A DNA stretch of 64,000 nucleotides, taken from the NCBI RefSeq assembly GCF_000473365.1, contig NZ_AXBK01000002.1:54499-118498 (forward strand), in the 5' to 3' direction. A program made the translations under genes and the position numbers. A model generated the notes under the pieces. It was not told the origin of the DNA. It ran no database searches and saw nothing but the letters and a program-made list of their open reading frames with translations. Source of the stretch: Adhaeribacter aquaticus DSM 16391. Lineage in GTDB: Bacteria > Bacteroidota > Bacteroidia > Cytophagales > Hymenobacteraceae. Positions 17,907-28,177 of this stretch are shown here, one piece after another (the first letter of the stretch is position 1; each line of letters starts with the position of its first letter).

Positions 17907-18233
17907 TGCCCCTTCTTTTTTAGAATCTACAGCTATACTGCGCTGATTCAGCATTCTAAACTGTAAAATTCTAATTATTTCATGCATCAGAAAGGCCTGG
18001 CTCCATTAGTCAGTAAGGCTTACGCATTTACTTTAAGCTTCTTTTCTGCTTCCTAAGTCTACGCTTTGTAGATATGAATTAACCCGGATTTTACCTTTCT
18101 GTTTTATCATTTTTAGCTTATGGAAGTAACGTCCATAGGCCTATTCTTTACCGGAGGACATCCCACCTTTTGGCTGGGCTATGCTTACGGCTAAAGTTTA
18201 CATTTAAAAATCATCTATAAAATTCAACACTTT
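17907..18233. other. Intergenic region before the Cus operon
   Basis: There is no gene of normal size here. An open frame of 24 codons (18120-18194, ending GHPTFWLGYAYG) could be a leader peptide or the remnant of a lost protein, but nothing else supports it. The region probably includes the promoter of the downstream metal-binding lipoprotein and efflux operon. No clear TAnnTTTG box was found. Confidence 0.35.
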
Positions 18234-18503
18234 ATGAAAGCACTTATTTTAAACATCGGCTTAGCCGTTTTCGGCTTATCCCTTTTTACCGCCTGTAACA
18301 GCAGCAGCGAAAAGCAAACTACCACAGAACAAACCGAAGTAAAACAAGAGGCTGCCGGTCTAACTTATACCTGCCCCATGCACCTGGAAGTTGTTAGTGA
18401 TGAACCGGGGAAATGCCCGAAATGCGGAATGAACCTGGAAGAGAAGAAAGCCGGTGCTGCGCAGGATTCTACCCATGAGCATCAGGAAGGTGACCAGCAC
18501 TAA
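18234..18503 (+). CDS. Heavy-metal-binding-domain lipoprotein
   Basis: 89 residues: a lipoprotein signal with lipobox LFTAC (Cys near residue 21), a glutamate/lysine linker and one heavy-metal-binding domain (HMBD type), YTCPMHLEVVSDEPGKCPKCGMNL. The CPMH and CPKCGM parts supply Cys, His and Met ligands. Similar domains open both adaptor proteins downstream. It would sit in the periplasm on a lipid anchor and bind copper or a related ion, perhaps passing it to the RND pump encoded 54 bp further on. Confidence 0.85.
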   Translation: MKALILNIGLAVFGLSLFTACNSSSEKQTTTEQTEVKQEAAGLTYTCPMHLEVVSDEPGKCPKCGMNLEEKKAGAAQDSTHEHQEGDQH

Positions 18504-18515
18504 TTTTTAATTATT

Positions 18516-18540
18516 CCTCCCGGTTTAAAAGGCCGGGAGG
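18516..18540 (+). other. Intercistronic hairpin between the HMBD lipoprotein and the RND pump
   Basis: CCTCCCGG at 18516-18523 pairs perfectly with CCGGGAGG at 18533-18540 across a 9-nt loop. There is no T-run, so it is unlikely to be a full terminator. It could partly attenuate transcription or protect the 3' end of the lipoprotein message, giving more lipoprotein than pump. Confidence 0.55.
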
Positions 18541-18556
18541 TAATTTATAAGTCGCT

Positions 18557-19837
18557 ATGATAGGCAAACTAATTTCATTTTCTCTCCGCAATCGCATGAT
18601 TGTGCTGCTGATAGCAGCCGGATTATTTGGTTGGGGGGTATTTTCAGTAAGTACCAATAAGGTTGATGCCATTCCGGATTTATCCGAAAATCAGGTAATT
18701 GTTTTTACGGAGTGGATGGGCCGTAGCCCGCAAATCATCGAGGACCAGGTTACCTACCCCTTGGTGACGAACCTGCAAGGCATGCCCCAGGTGAAATATG
18801 TGCGGGGCGTATCGATGTTCGGCATGAGTTTCATTTACGTCATTTTTGAAGACAAAACCGATATTTATTGGGCCCGTGAACGGGTACTGGAGCGGCTGAA
18901 TTATGCCAACCGTTTGCTACCCGAAGGCGCAATTCCTACGCTGGGCCCGGATGGTACGGGGGTAGGGCATATTTTATGGTACACCTTGGATGCGCCGGGT
19001 ATGGACTTGGGCGAGCAACGCGCCATCCAGGATTGGTATGTTAAATTCTCACTCCAGAATGTGGCCGGTGTAAGTGAAATTGCATCATTCGGGGGCTTTC
19101 AGAAACAATACCAAGTTACATTGGACCCTAATAAACTAAATTATTATAACCTGTCGGTTCCGGAGGTAATGGCCGCCGTGCGAGCCAATAACAATGAAAG
19201 TGGTGGACGCAAATTTGAAATGAGCGATATCGGGTACATTATTAAAACAACTGGCTATCTCAAATCCACGGAAGAAATAGAAAATATTCCCATTGTAACC
19301 CAGAATACTATTCCTATAAAAATTAGTGATGTGGCCACCGTGCAAATGACTGGTGAAAGCCGCTTAGGCATATTTGATATAAATGGCGAGGGAGAAGCGG
19401 TAGGAGGTATTGTGGTGATGCGCTACGGCGAAAATGCCGCGGAAGTCATCGCCAATGTTAAAACCAAAATGGAAGAAGTTTCGGCAGGGTTACCTAAAGG
19501 TGTGAAGTTTAACATTGTGTATGACCGCAGCGGCCTGATTAACGATTCGGTAAACTCCGTGAAAGCCACACTGATTGAAGAAATGATAGTGGCTTCGGTT
19601 ATTGTGTTTATTTTCCTATTCCACTGGCGCAGCGCTTTAATTATCATTATTCAACTACCGCTCTCGGTTGCCATTGGCTTTATTCTGCTCAATGCCTTTG
19701 ACATCTCCTCCAATATTATGTCGCTGACGGGTATCGCCCTATCGATTGGGGTAATAGTAGATGATGCCATTGTGATGGTAGAGAACGCTTACCGGCATTT
19801 GGCAGAAGCCCAACATAAAGAAGAAAATCATGGATAA
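18557..19837 (+). CDS. cusA: CusA/CzcA-type RND efflux pump, N-terminal part (split gene)
   Basis: 426 residues covering transmembrane helix 1, the first periplasmic porter region and helices 2-4 of a heavy-metal RND pump. IPDLSENQVIVFTEWMGRSPQ and the helix-4 proton-relay segment VDDAIVMVENAYRH are characteristic. Intact CusA/CzcA proteins are about 1,040 residues. Here the frame ends in the cytoplasmic loop after helix 4, and the rest continues from 19830 in another frame with an 8-bp overlap. Either a frameshift has broken the gene or two polypeptides are made by coupled translation and reassemble. The preceding lipoprotein suggests a shared operon. Confidence 0.88.
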   Translation: MIGKLISFSLRNRMIVLLIAAGLFGWGVFSVSTNKVDAIPDLSENQVIVFTEWMGRSPQIIEDQVTYPLVTNLQGMPQVKYVRGVSMFGMSFIYVIFEDKTDIYWARERVLERLNYANRLLPEGAIPTLGPDGTGVGHILWYTLDAPGMDLGEQRAIQDWYVKFSLQNVAGVSEIASFGGFQKQYQVTLDPNKLNYYNLSVPEVMAAVRANNNESGGRKFEMSDIGYIIKTTGYLKSTEEIENIPIVTQNTIPIKISDVATVQMTGESRLGIFDINGEGEAVGGIVVMRYGENAAEVIANVKTKMEEVSAGLPKGVKFNIVYDRSGLINDSVNSVKATLIEEMIVASVIVFIFLFHWRSALIIIIQLPLSVAIGFILLNAFDISSNIMSLTGIALSIGVIVDDAIVMVENAYRHLAEAQHKEENHG

Positions 19838-21722
19838 GGAAACGCGTCTGTCAATTATAGAAAAATCCTCCAAACAGGTTGGTCCCAGCGTGTTTTGGAG
19901 TACCATTATTATTATTACTTCGTTTTTACCGGTATTCCTGCTCACCGGGCAGGAAGGCCGGTTATTCAGCCCGTTGGCCTGGACAAAAACATTTATCCTG
20001 ATTGTGGATGCTTTTGTGGCCATAACTGTTACGCCGGTATTGCTTTCCTTTTTCCTGAAAGGCAAGTTCAAACCTGAAAGCAGTAATCCTATTAACCGGG
20101 GTCTGGAGAAAGTTTATAGCCCGATTTTACGTTGGTGCCTGAATTGGCGAAAAACAACTATTGGCTTAAATGTATTGGCCTTATTAATTGCCATACCCAT
20201 GCTGCTGCGCTTAGGCTCGGAGTTTATGCCGCCTTTGGATGAAAGTTCAATATTATTTATGCCGGTTACCCTGCCGGATATATCCAACGCCGAAGCCAAA
20301 CGGATTCTGCAAGTGCAGGACAAAATCATTAAATCGGTTCCGGAAGTAGCTCAGGTACTCGGCAAAGCCGGTCGGGCCAGTACGGCAACGGATAATTCGC
20401 CTATCAGCATGATTGAAACCATTATTCAGCTGAAACCGGAATCCGAATGGCGGGAAGGCATGACTAAGGCCAAAATTATAGCGGAGCTAGACCAAAAACT
20501 GCAAATCCCAGGGGTTATTAATGGCTGGACCCAGCCGATTATTAACCGGATTAATATGCTGGCTACCGGCATCCGGACGGATGTAGGGGTAAAGGTGTAT
20601 GGGCAAAGCCTGGATTCTATCGCAACTGTTTCCCAACGGGTACGCAATGCTTTACAGGCCATTCCGGGCGTAAAGGATTTATACATCGAGCCGGTAACCG
20701 GCGGTAAATATCTGGAGATTCAAACCAAAAGGGATGAATTAGGCCGCTACGGCTTATCAGTAAATGATGTAAATAGTGTTGTAGAATCAGCGCTGGGTGG
20801 CATGTCGATTGGAAATACCATTGAAGGCCGGCAACGGTTTTCCATCAACGTACGTCTGGCCCAGGAGTATCGCAATAGCCTCGACCGCATCCGCCGGATA
20901 CCGCTTAAAACAAGCGCTGCCGGAACTGTTCCGCTTTCTGCGGTGGCCGATGTGCGCTTTGTGGATGGCCCCCCTATGATTGCTTCGGAGAATGCCCAGT
21001 TGCGGGGAGCTGTTTTATTTAACGTGCGTGACCGGGATTTAGGCAGTACTGTACAGGAAGCCATTCAAAAATTAAACGCGGAATTAACAAACTTACCTAA
21101 TGGCTACCGCCTGGAGTGGAGCGGGCAATGGGAAAATCAAATCCGGGCAAATCAGACCTTGAAATTTATCATTCCGCTGGTACTGGTTATTATATTTCTG
21201 ATTTTATACTTCTCCTTTGGTTCCTTCAAAGAAGCCCTGTTGAATTTGGTAACCATTCCTTTTGCTATGATAGGCGGAGTTTTTATTGTCTACTTCTATG
21301 GTATCAACTTATCCGTGGCCGTGGCCGTGGGCTTTATTGCCTTGTTTGGCTTGGCAGTAGAAACGGCTATGGTGATGGTGGTGTACCTGAATGAAGCTAT
21401 GGACCAACTGGTAGCTGATAAAGGAAACTCCAGCCAGACCATTACGAAGCAGGATATACGGGAATATGTATTTATGGGGGCGGCCAAGCGGCTGCGGCCT
21501 AAAGTAATGACGGTATCGGTCTCACTCTTTGGCTTAATTCCGGTGCTTTGGGCAACCGGTGTAGGTACCGATGTAATGCTCCCGATTGTGCTTCCCCTGA
21601 TTGGCGGGGTTTTTACATCTTCTATCCATATTTTATTAGTCACGCCGGTAGTATTTGAAATGACCAAAGAGCATGAGTTGAAGAAACACGGCAAAATTGA
21701 AATTTACGATGTTAAACATTAG
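19830..21722 (+). CDS. cusA: CusA/CzcA-type RND efflux pump, C-terminal part (split gene)
   Basis: 630 residues, starting MDKETRLSIIEKSSKQVGPSV just before helix 5 and running through the second porter region and helices 7-12. Together with the upstream part the length (about 1,056) equals a normal heavy-metal RND pump, and no residues appear to be missing. The frame is +1 relative to the first half. It stays open back to 19782, so a one-base insertion anywhere in 19782-19837 would explain the split. The overlap of ATG with the upstream TAA (ATGGATAA) is also compatible with termination-reinitiation. Its 3' end overlaps the outer-membrane factor gene. Confidence 0.88.
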   Translation: MDKETRLSIIEKSSKQVGPSVFWSTIIIITSFLPVFLLTGQEGRLFSPLAWTKTFILIVDAFVAITVTPVLLSFFLKGKFKPESSNPINRGLEKVYSPILRWCLNWRKTTIGLNVLALLIAIPMLLRLGSEFMPPLDESSILFMPVTLPDISNAEAKRILQVQDKIIKSVPEVAQVLGKAGRASTATDNSPISMIETIIQLKPESEWREGMTKAKIIAELDQKLQIPGVINGWTQPIINRINMLATGIRTDVGVKVYGQSLDSIATVSQRVRNALQAIPGVKDLYIEPVTGGKYLEIQTKRDELGRYGLSVNDVNSVVESALGGMSIGNTIEGRQRFSINVRLAQEYRNSLDRIRRIPLKTSAAGTVPLSAVADVRFVDGPPMIASENAQLRGAVLFNVRDRDLGSTVQEAIQKLNAELTNLPNGYRLEWSGQWENQIRANQTLKFIIPLVLVIIFLILYFSFGSFKEALLNLVTIPFAMIGGVFIVYFYGINLSVAVAVGFIALFGLAVETAMVMVVYLNEAMDQLVADKGNSSQTITKQDIREYVFMGAAKRLRPKVMTVSVSLFGLIPVLWATGVGTDVMLPIVLPLIGGVFTSSIHILLVTPVVFEMTKEHELKKHGKIEIYDVKH

Positions 21723-22956
21723 AATATATATAACAGGCTTGCTCTGGGTACTGGCTTTGGCAGCCAATGCGCAAACCCCGGTGGTTTCCCTGGATAGTGT
21801 ATTAAACCGGATTGCACGGAATAACCCCATGCTGCAGGAGTTTGATTACCGGGCCAAAGCTCAAAACGCCATGGCCGCCGGTGCGAAGAGCCAAATGGCT
21901 CCCATGGTAGGAGCGGGGGTATTTATGTACCCTTATCCGGGCCAGATGATAATGGAGGAGCGCGACAAAGGCATGATTATGACGGCAGTGGAGCAAGATA
22001 TAACTAATCCGGCGAAGCTTCGCGCACGGGAGAAATACCAGCTTTCCAAAGCCGCTATTGAAGAAGCAGGAAAAGCAAATACCTATAACCAGCTACGTGC
22101 CCAGGCGAAAACGGCTTATTACCAGATGGTCGTTCTGGAAAAGAAAAAAGCGGTATTGTTAGAAAGCCAGCGCATTATGCAGTTTATGTTTAAACTTTCC
22201 AAAGTGCGCTATCCTTATAACCAAAGTACCCTGGGTAGCATTTACAAAGCCGAAGGGCGGTTGGGAGAAGTAGAAAACATGTTACTGATGAACGAAAGTG
22301 AAATCGGCATGAAAAATATTCAGCTTAACATGCTGATGAATCTACCAAAAGACAACCGCTTCTCGGTTGATACCCTGGTAAAAATTCCGCAGCCTATCGC
22401 TTTAACAGATACGGCAACCATCAGCACTTTTAGAAGTGATGTGCGGCAACTGGACCGCACCATTGAATCCATGCGGCTTAACCTCCGCCTGGAGAATCTG
22501 CAACGCCGGCCGGATTTTAGCATTCGCCTGGAAAACATGATGCCCCGCGACCGGATGATGCCGCAGGTATTTACGGCGATGGGCATGGTTTCCATTCCGA
22601 TTGCGCCATGGTCATCTCGTATGTATAAATCTAATATTAGGGCCATGAACCTGGAAATCGCCGGCATGCAGAAAGGGCGCGAAAATCTTTTAAACGAAGC
22701 CCAGGGCATGATAAGAAGCATGGCATTGGAACTGCAAACCAAGCAAACCCAGGTAAAGAACTACGAAACCAAAATCATCCCGGCCCTGCGCCGCAATTAC
22801 GAAACAACCATGCTCAGCTATGAACAAAACACCGGTCAATTACCACTGGTAATTGATGCCTGGGAAGCCCTGAACATGGCCCAAATGGAATACCTCAACA
22901 ACCTGGAGCAATTGTACCTGATTGGCGTGAATTATGAGAAAGAACTGGAAAAATAA
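21709..22956 (+). CDS. cusC: TolC-family outer-membrane efflux protein (CusC-like)
   Basis: 415 residues from the ATG at 21709; a TTG at 21697 is in frame but less likely. A signal peptide (LALAANAQ) is followed by long helical coiled-coil repeats with the periodic pattern of TolC-family proteins. It would form the outer-membrane channel for the adjacent RND pump and adaptor. The start lies inside the pump gene (14-bp overlap) and the end overlaps the adaptor gene by 23 bp, indicating tight coupling. Methionine is enriched (for example [12 protein letters not shown]), fitting Cu or Ag transport. Confidence 0.88.
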   Translation: MLNIRIYITGLLWVLALAANAQTPVVSLDSVLNRIARNNPMLQEFDYRAKAQNAMAAGAKSQMAPMVGAGVFMYPYPGQMIMEERDKGMIMTAVEQDITNPAKLRAREKYQLSKAAIEEAGKANTYNQLRAQAKTAYYQMVVLEKKKAVLLESQRIMQFMFKLSKVRYPYNQSTLGSIYKAEGRLGEVENMLLMNESEIGMKNIQLNMLMNLPKDNRFSVDTLVKIPQPIALTDTATISTFRSDVRQLDRTIESMRLNLRLENLQRRPDFSIRLENMMPRDRMMPQVFTAMGMVSIPIAPWSSRMYKSNIRAMNLEIAGMQKGRENLLNEAQGMIRSMALELQTKQTQVKNYETKIIPALRRNYETTMLSYEQNTGQLPLVIDAWEALNMAQMEYLNNLEQLYLIGVNYEKELEK

Positions 22957-24283
22957 GCTAATAGGATTACTCGTCTGGTTCGTACCCTTCACCTTTTCGG
23001 CGTGTCAGGATAAACATGGCCAGTCGGGGGAAGTGGCCGAAGCAGCCAAAGACCTGGAATATACGTGCCCGATGCACCCGCAAATTGTGCGGAATGAACC
23101 TGGCTCATGCCCGATTTGCGGTATGAACCTGGTAGCGAAGCAAACCGCTGATGCTCCGGCACCGGCAGTTTCTTCGGACTTAAATTACCTGCTGCAGCCG
23201 GCAAACCAAACCGTAGTCTCCCGAATAAAAACTACGCAACCGGTACAAAAACAAGTTACAAGTGAAATCACCATGAGTGGTATTGTGACTTATGATACCC
23301 GTCGGCAGTTCATCATACCTGCCCGTTATGGCGGACGCATTGAAAAACTATATGTACAATTTAACTACCAGCCAGTTCGGAAGGGGCAAAAGCTGTACGA
23401 TATCTACAGTCCGGAACTGGTAACAGCACAAAAAGAATTATTGTACCTGGTTAAAAATGACCCTACCAATACCACCTTGATAAACGGAGCTAAACAAAAA
23501 TTACAATTGTTAGGGGCTACGTCCGGTCAGGTAAACCAATTAATCCGGACGGGGCGGGAAACCTATACCTTTTCGGTTTTCAGTCCTTATACCGGTTATG
23601 TTCTGGACCCGGCAGTAACTGCGGCTCCTGTTCCGGCAGCCGCTCCGGCTGCTTCGGCTTCGGGAGGTGATGGTATGAACGGCATGGGAGGTACAGGTGG
23701 CTCAACGGGGCAAAGCAACGGGATTGCTTCAACTGCCCCTGGCAATGGTTTTGCTATTCGAGAGGGCATGTACGTTACTACCGGGCAAGCTTTATTAAAG
23801 GTAATTGATGCCACCCAGGTATGGGCACAATTTAATGTAGCCAGTAACCAGGCCGGTCAATTAAAAACCGGAACACCGATTGCCGTCACTTTTAACCAAT
23901 CACCGGCGGAAAGTGTGTCTTCCCAGGTATTATTAATCGAACCGGTTTATGAAGCCGGGGAAAATTTCGCACGGGTACGGGCTTCTTTACCTTCCCAAAA
24001 TAAATCTACCTTAATCGGCCAGCTAATTACCGGTAAAGCTACCTACAGTACCGGTACTGCTCTTTGGGCTCCCAAAGAAGCCGTGCTGGATTTAGGTACG
24101 CAATCGGTGGCTTTTCTGAAAATAAAGGGAGCTTTTAAACCTATATCGGTACAGGTGGGCGGTAGGGCTGACGGCTTGGTAGAAATTGTTTCGGGATTAA
24201 AGAATCAGGATGTAATTGCTGCGAATGCCCAGTTTCTGATAGATAGTGAAAGTTTCATTCGGGTAGCGGAAAATAACAGATGA
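22934..24283 (+). CDS. cusB: RND periplasmic adaptor with N-terminal heavy-metal-binding domain (CusB-like 1)
   Basis: 449 residues. Lipobox FSACQ (Cys near 24) is followed by an HMBD ([24 protein letters not shown], about 43-66), and then barrel-sandwich, helical hairpin and beta-barrel regions of a membrane fusion protein. A glycine/alanine-rich insertion (about 230-265) interrupts the lipoyl-like domain. In Cus systems the adaptor hands metal to the pump and bridges it to the outer-membrane channel. The gene overlaps the TolC gene upstream and the second adaptor downstream by 4 bp. Confidence 0.88.
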   Translation: MRKNWKNKLIGLLVWFVPFTFSACQDKHGQSGEVAEAAKDLEYTCPMHPQIVRNEPGSCPICGMNLVAKQTADAPAPAVSSDLNYLLQPANQTVVSRIKTTQPVQKQVTSEITMSGIVTYDTRRQFIIPARYGGRIEKLYVQFNYQPVRKGQKLYDIYSPELVTAQKELLYLVKNDPTNTTLINGAKQKLQLLGATSGQVNQLIRTGRETYTFSVFSPYTGYVLDPAVTAAPVPAAAPAASASGGDGMNGMGGTGGSTGQSNGIASTAPGNGFAIREGMYVTTGQALLKVIDATQVWAQFNVASNQAGQLKTGTPIAVTFNQSPAESVSSQVLLIEPVYEAGENFARVRASLPSQNKSTLIGQLITGKATYSTGTALWAPKEAVLDLGTQSVAFLKIKGAFKPISVQVGGRADGLVEIVSGLKNQDVIAANAQFLIDSESFIRVAENNR

Positions 24284-25503
24284 AAAAAAGAATAAAAATA
24301 TTGAGTGTTTGGCTCTTAGCGTTGCTGGTGGTGGCCTGCACGAACAAAGATAAACATGAGCATAACGATGCAGCAGGAACAGCCGCTTCGTCTACCACCT
24401 ATACCTGCCCCATGCATCCCCAGATTGTTGAGAGCGCACCCGGTTCCTGCCCGATTTGCGGCATGGACCTGGTACCGGTAAAAAAACAAACGGCTGCGGA
24501 AAAGAATGCAGGTAGCGTCATGCTCAGCGAAACGCAAATAAAATTAGGGAATATAACTACTCGCCCGGTTCAGATGGAGCAGGTAGGAAGTAATACTATT
24601 CTGACAGGCCGATTGGCCATAGACCAAACCCAGGCCGACTTAATCAGCAGCCGCGCTGCCGGTCGTATTGAAAGGCTCTATATTAAGGAAACCGGACGGT
24701 CCATCCGGAAAGGTCAACCACTTTATGATTTGTACAGTGAATCGCTGCTTACGCTGGAACAGGAATATCTATTAGCCTTAGACCAGGTAAAAGCTTTCCC
24801 GCAGGAAAGGCAATTTGCCTCTATTCTGGATGCGGCCAAAAGGAAATTGTTACTGATGGGCCTATCAGCAGCACAGATTAACCGGGTAGCCCGTACCCGC
24901 CGTTTAGATGCGCGCATCACGTTCCTGGCTCCGGCTTCCGGAATTGTAACCGAAATAGCCGCTGCCGAAGGGGTATATGTGGCCGAAGGAAGTTTGCTTT
25001 ACCGGCTAACACGCTTTAATTCCATTTGGGTAGAGGCAGAATTATATACCCAGGAAGCGGGCAATTTAAAAGTTGGGATGCCTATCGAGGTAACGGTGGC
25101 AGGCCAGCCGAATCCAATTAAAACGACCGTAACATTTATTAACCCAGAATTCCGGCAAAACAGCCAGGTAGTCGTGGCGCGGGCTAAACTGCCCAATCCC
25201 CAGGGAAGATTAATTCCCGGTACCCAGGCAACCATCAACCTCCCGGCTCAAACAAACCAGGCCTTAGCGTTGCCCCTCGATGCGGTAATCCGGGATGCCC
25301 GTGGCGCGCACGTTTGGGTAAAAACCGGCAAGAATACCTTTAATTCCAAAATGGTTAAGCTGGGGGCAGAAAGTGCAGACCAGGTGGCGATTACCAGCGG
25401 ATTGAACCCCAAGGATACGGTGGTAGTAACCGGAGCTTATTTACTCTACAGCGAATATGTTTTAAAAAACGGGTCTGACCAAATGGCGGGCCATAACCAT
25501 TAA
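24280..25503 (+). CDS. cusB: RND periplasmic adaptor with N-terminal heavy-metal-binding domain (CusB-like 2)
   Basis: 407 residues: lipobox VVAC (Cys near 20), an HMBD ([24 protein letters not shown], about 42-65) and a canonical membrane-fusion architecture. It is a clear paralogue of the preceding adaptor but lacks the Gly-rich insertion. Two adaptors for one pump suggest a mixed adaptor ring or division of labour. ATGA overlap with the upstream gene shows translational coupling. The C-terminus has MAGHNH, adding possible ligands. Confidence 0.88.
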   Translation: MKKRIKILSVWLLALLVVACTNKDKHEHNDAAGTAASSTTYTCPMHPQIVESAPGSCPICGMDLVPVKKQTAAEKNAGSVMLSETQIKLGNITTRPVQMEQVGSNTILTGRLAIDQTQADLISSRAAGRIERLYIKETGRSIRKGQPLYDLYSESLLTLEQEYLLALDQVKAFPQERQFASILDAAKRKLLLMGLSAAQINRVARTRRLDARITFLAPASGIVTEIAAAEGVYVAEGSLLYRLTRFNSIWVEAELYTQEAGNLKVGMPIEVTVAGQPNPIKTTVTFINPEFRQNSQVVVARAKLPNPQGRLIPGTQATINLPAQTNQALALPLDAVIRDARGAHVWVKTGKNTFNSKMVKLGAESADQVAITSGLNPKDTVVVTGAYLLYSEYVLKNGSDQMAGHNH

Positions 25504-25510
25504 AAAGCAA

Positions 25511-25630
25511 ATGAAATCCTGTTGTCAAACTGAACCACCTAAGCCCAATAGGCCTTACCTGCGGATTGCCTGGTATGCCTTGTTAGCCGGCCTGATTGGA
25601 TTTGTACTGGTGCAGCAGCTTAGTCAATAA
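25511..25630 (+). CDS. 39-residue membrane peptide with an N-terminal CC motif
   Basis: A short frame starts with ATG 7 bp after the second adaptor gene. It encodes MKSCCQTEPPKP followed by one transmembrane helix (about 19-36) and ends LSQ. The vicinal cysteines at residues 4-5 could bind metal at the membrane face. Position in the operon, a clean start and the single membrane span support a real small protein, possibly a pump-associated subunit. No family is claimed. Confidence 0.6.
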   Translation: MKSCCQTEPPKPNRPYLRIAWYALLAGLIGFVLVQQLSQ

Positions 25631-25653
25631 TATTTAATTTAAAGATAGAAGTC

Positions 25654-26730
25654 ATGTTATACAAAATGCAGAAAATACTTATTGTAGCCTTGGTCATTCT
25701 TGGCTTTACGGCTTGTAACTTCCATACCGAGGCCGATATGGACGACATGGATGATATGGGCGATAAGGAGGAAATGAATATCAATTATCCGGCTGCCTAT
25801 GTAGTAAACGGTGAATCCAACAATATTGAAGTCATTAATTTAAATGACGTGACCCAAAAGGTACAGATGTCATTAAATGGGGCCATGTTTCCCCACCATA
25901 TTAATTTAAGCCCGGACCAATCCAAATTAGCTGTGGCCATTACGAGCACTGATTTAAGTGCCGGTCATGACATGGGCGGATCCGGAGGCATGAAAGGCTT
26001 TAAAGTAATGGTGCTGAATAGTTATACCGGTAAAATAGAAAAGGAAATTATGTTGCCGAAAATGCCGCATAATGGGGTATTTAATACTAACGGTTCAGAA
26101 TTATGGATTGCCCAGGAAGATGAAAACCAAAGCCAGGTATTGGTATATAACACCGGCAACTGGAACCTAAAAAACACGATTCAGGTCGGTAAAGGCCTGT
26201 CCGAAGTAACCTTTGCGCAGGACGGCACCAAAGTATTTGCCGCCAATACCATGGATGCCACAGTTTCTATCATTGACCCAACTACCAAAGCAGTTTTAAA
26301 AACGGTGCCGGTTGGCAAGGACCCGGTAGGGGCGTGGCCAGCCGCCAATGGCTATGTGTACGCCGATAATGAAACAGACCAAACGGTAACCGAAATAGCC
26401 GTGGCCAGCGGCAATGTTACCGAAACGATTACCCTGGGATTTAAGCCCGGTTATGTGGCTTATCATCCGGGCCAGCAAGAACTGTGGGTAAGTGATGCTA
26501 CGAACGGGAAAATAGCTTATTACAAAGAAAATAATGGCCAGTGGACATTGCAAGGCAGCATTACTACCGGAGCCGATGCCCACGCCATTGCCTTCTCAAA
26601 AGATGGTGCTACGGCTTATGTTACGAATCAGGGAGCCGGAACGGTTTCGGTGATTAAAGTAGCTGACCATGCTGTTACGACTACTATTCCGGTAGGCAAA
26701 AAACCGAATGGCTTGGTTATCCGGCAATAA
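25654..26730 (+). CDS. YncE-like beta-propeller lipoprotein
   Basis: 358 residues with a lipoprotein signal (GFTAC, Cys near 21), a Met/Asp-rich stretch (DMDDMDDMGDKEEMN) and about seven beta-propeller blades with repeats such as VAYHPGQQELWVSD and AIAFSKDGATAYVTNQGAG (YVTN/YncE type). Such proteins are exported and often bind metals or act as scaffolds. The acidic Met-rich leader beside a copper pump suggests copper binding. It follows the efflux operon by about 25 bp and is probably co-transcribed. Confidence 0.8.
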   Translation: MLYKMQKILIVALVILGFTACNFHTEADMDDMDDMGDKEEMNINYPAAYVVNGESNNIEVINLNDVTQKVQMSLNGAMFPHHINLSPDQSKLAVAITSTDLSAGHDMGGSGGMKGFKVMVLNSYTGKIEKEIMLPKMPHNGVFNTNGSELWIAQEDENQSQVLVYNTGNWNLKNTIQVGKGLSEVTFAQDGTKVFAANTMDATVSIIDPTTKAVLKTVPVGKDPVGAWPAANGYVYADNETDQTVTEIAVASGNVTETITLGFKPGYVAYHPGQQELWVSDATNGKIAYYKENNGQWTLQGSITTGADAHAIAFSKDGATAYVTNQGAGTVSVIKVADHAVTTTIPVGKKPNGLVIRQ

Positions 26731-26762
26731 TATTTAATCATATTTCTAACCTTCTCTCTCTA

Positions 26763-27458
26763 ATGAAAACCTCTAAAAATCTGGTCTATTTCTTGACCTT
26801 ATTGTTTTTAACATTTTTGGTCAGCCCGACTGGAGCTTGGGCACATGGCAAAGAAAAGCATAAGAAAAAAGCCAATGCTACCGTAACCGCTGATACCGTT
26901 AAGCAGGAAACGAAGCCAGCGGGTGATACGGCTGTTTTACAAAATGTAACGCCGGCTGAGCATGCCGGGCATGAAGCCAATCCGGCCAAAGTACACGCGG
27001 CCATGGCGGACTTCCCGCACATTCATCCCTTGATTGTTCACTTCCCGATAATGCTGCTGATGATTGCGGCGGCGATGCAATTCGTGAATATTTTATTTCA
27101 GAAGAAAGAACTGAACTGGGCGGTAACTATTATGGTGCTGGTAGGCTTTATAACTGCTTATGCTTCTTCTCATTGGTCCCACCCCCACACGTCGGGGCTT
27201 TCTGCTCATGCCGAACTGGTATTGGAACAGCACGATAAATACGCGGAGTATACCATTTATTTATCCGGCCTGGGGCTTGTTGCCCAATTGTTAAGCTTAT
27301 TTGTTTTCCGGGGCAAGCGATGGAGCATTGCTGTAGCGGCAGTAATCCTGATTGGCGCGGGCTATGCCGTCAGCATGGCCGGCCATTATGGTGCGCAATT
27401 GGTGCACATTGAAGGCGTGGGCCCGCAAGGGAAATACCTGGAAAAACATGCGCATTAA
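26763..27458 (+). CDS. DUF2231 membrane protein
   Basis: 231 residues. A signal-like N-terminus, a lysine/histidine-rich segment and four transmembrane helices are visible. The first helix is preceded by HIHPLIVHFPIMLL, the DUF2231 signature with conserved histidines. The region GHYGAQLVHIEGVGPQG near the C-terminus recurs in the second DUF2231 protein at 38734. Histidines at the membrane surface suggest haem or copper coordination; the function is unproven. It is in the same transcriptional direction as the Cus genes. Confidence 0.75.
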   Translation: MKTSKNLVYFLTLLFLTFLVSPTGAWAHGKEKHKKKANATVTADTVKQETKPAGDTAVLQNVTPAEHAGHEANPAKVHAAMADFPHIHPLIVHFPIMLLMIAAAMQFVNILFQKKELNWAVTIMVLVGFITAYASSHWSHPHTSGLSAHAELVLEQHDKYAEYTIYLSGLGLVAQLLSLFVFRGKRWSIAVAAVILIGAGYAVSMAGHYGAQLVHIEGVGPQGKYLEKHAH

Positions 27459-27509
27459 TACTATCTCTTTTCGATAAAATTTTAAATCAAAAACAATCAA
27501 TTAACAATT

Positions 27510-28145
27510 ATGAAACGAAGATTAAAATTTCTTTTTACGTTTTCCGCTTTGGGTTTCGCTCTGTTATCTAATAGCCAGAACACCTTTGCGCAAGTACAGC
27601 CAACTCAGGAAAAAAAGAATACTGCTGCTGCACCTGCTAATGGGGCAACAGACAAAGCCATAGTGATTAAGGAGCAAACAGATGCTGATAACTTAAAAGG
27701 CAGCTTAAAAGCGGTAGAGACCGGGAAAATAGGTAAAGTTAACCTGGTCATAAATTATCACTCACCGGCTGTACGCAAACGGATAATTTGGAACGGATTA
27801 GTGGCCTTCGGGCAGGTATGGGTTACCGGCGCACATTCAGCTACAACCCTCGAAACAAACGGTACCCTAAAAATAGGTGGGAAAGCAATACCCGCTGGTA
27901 AATATGCCCTCTTCACAATACCGGGAGAAAAAGAATGGGTAGTTATTCTGAACAAAAACTGGGAGCAACATCTGGCCGATGAATATGCCCAGAAAGATGA
28001 TATCATCCGGGTTACGGTTAAACCACAAAAAACGGATAAGCTCCAGGAGCGTCTGCGTTACGTGGTTAAATCAACAGGAGCTAATAAAGGAACCCTTGAA
28101 ATTCAATGGGAAAAGTTGCGCATTCCGGTTCCGATTACCCTATAA
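27510..28145 (+). CDS. DUF2911 secreted protein
   Basis: 211 residues with a signal peptide (cleavage near TFAQ) and a beta-rich DUF2911 domain from about residue 70. Typical elements are INYHSPAVRKRIIW, WVTGAHSATTLETNG and IPAGKYALFTIPGEKEWVVILN. DUF2911 proteins are widespread in Bacteroidota and exported; their role is unknown. It is the last gene before the AraC-type regulator and may belong to the same transcript. Confidence 0.82.
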   Translation: MKRRLKFLFTFSALGFALLSNSQNTFAQVQPTQEKKNTAAAPANGATDKAIVIKEQTDADNLKGSLKAVETGKIGKVNLVINYHSPAVRKRIIWNGLVAFGQVWVTGAHSATTLETNGTLKIGGKAIPAGKYALFTIPGEKEWVVILNKNWEQHLADEYAQKDDIIRVTVKPQKTDKLQERLRYVVKSTGANKGTLEIQWEKLRIPVPITL

Positions 28146-28177
28146 ACCAATTTTTTAGTAATTCACTTTTCTTCCTA

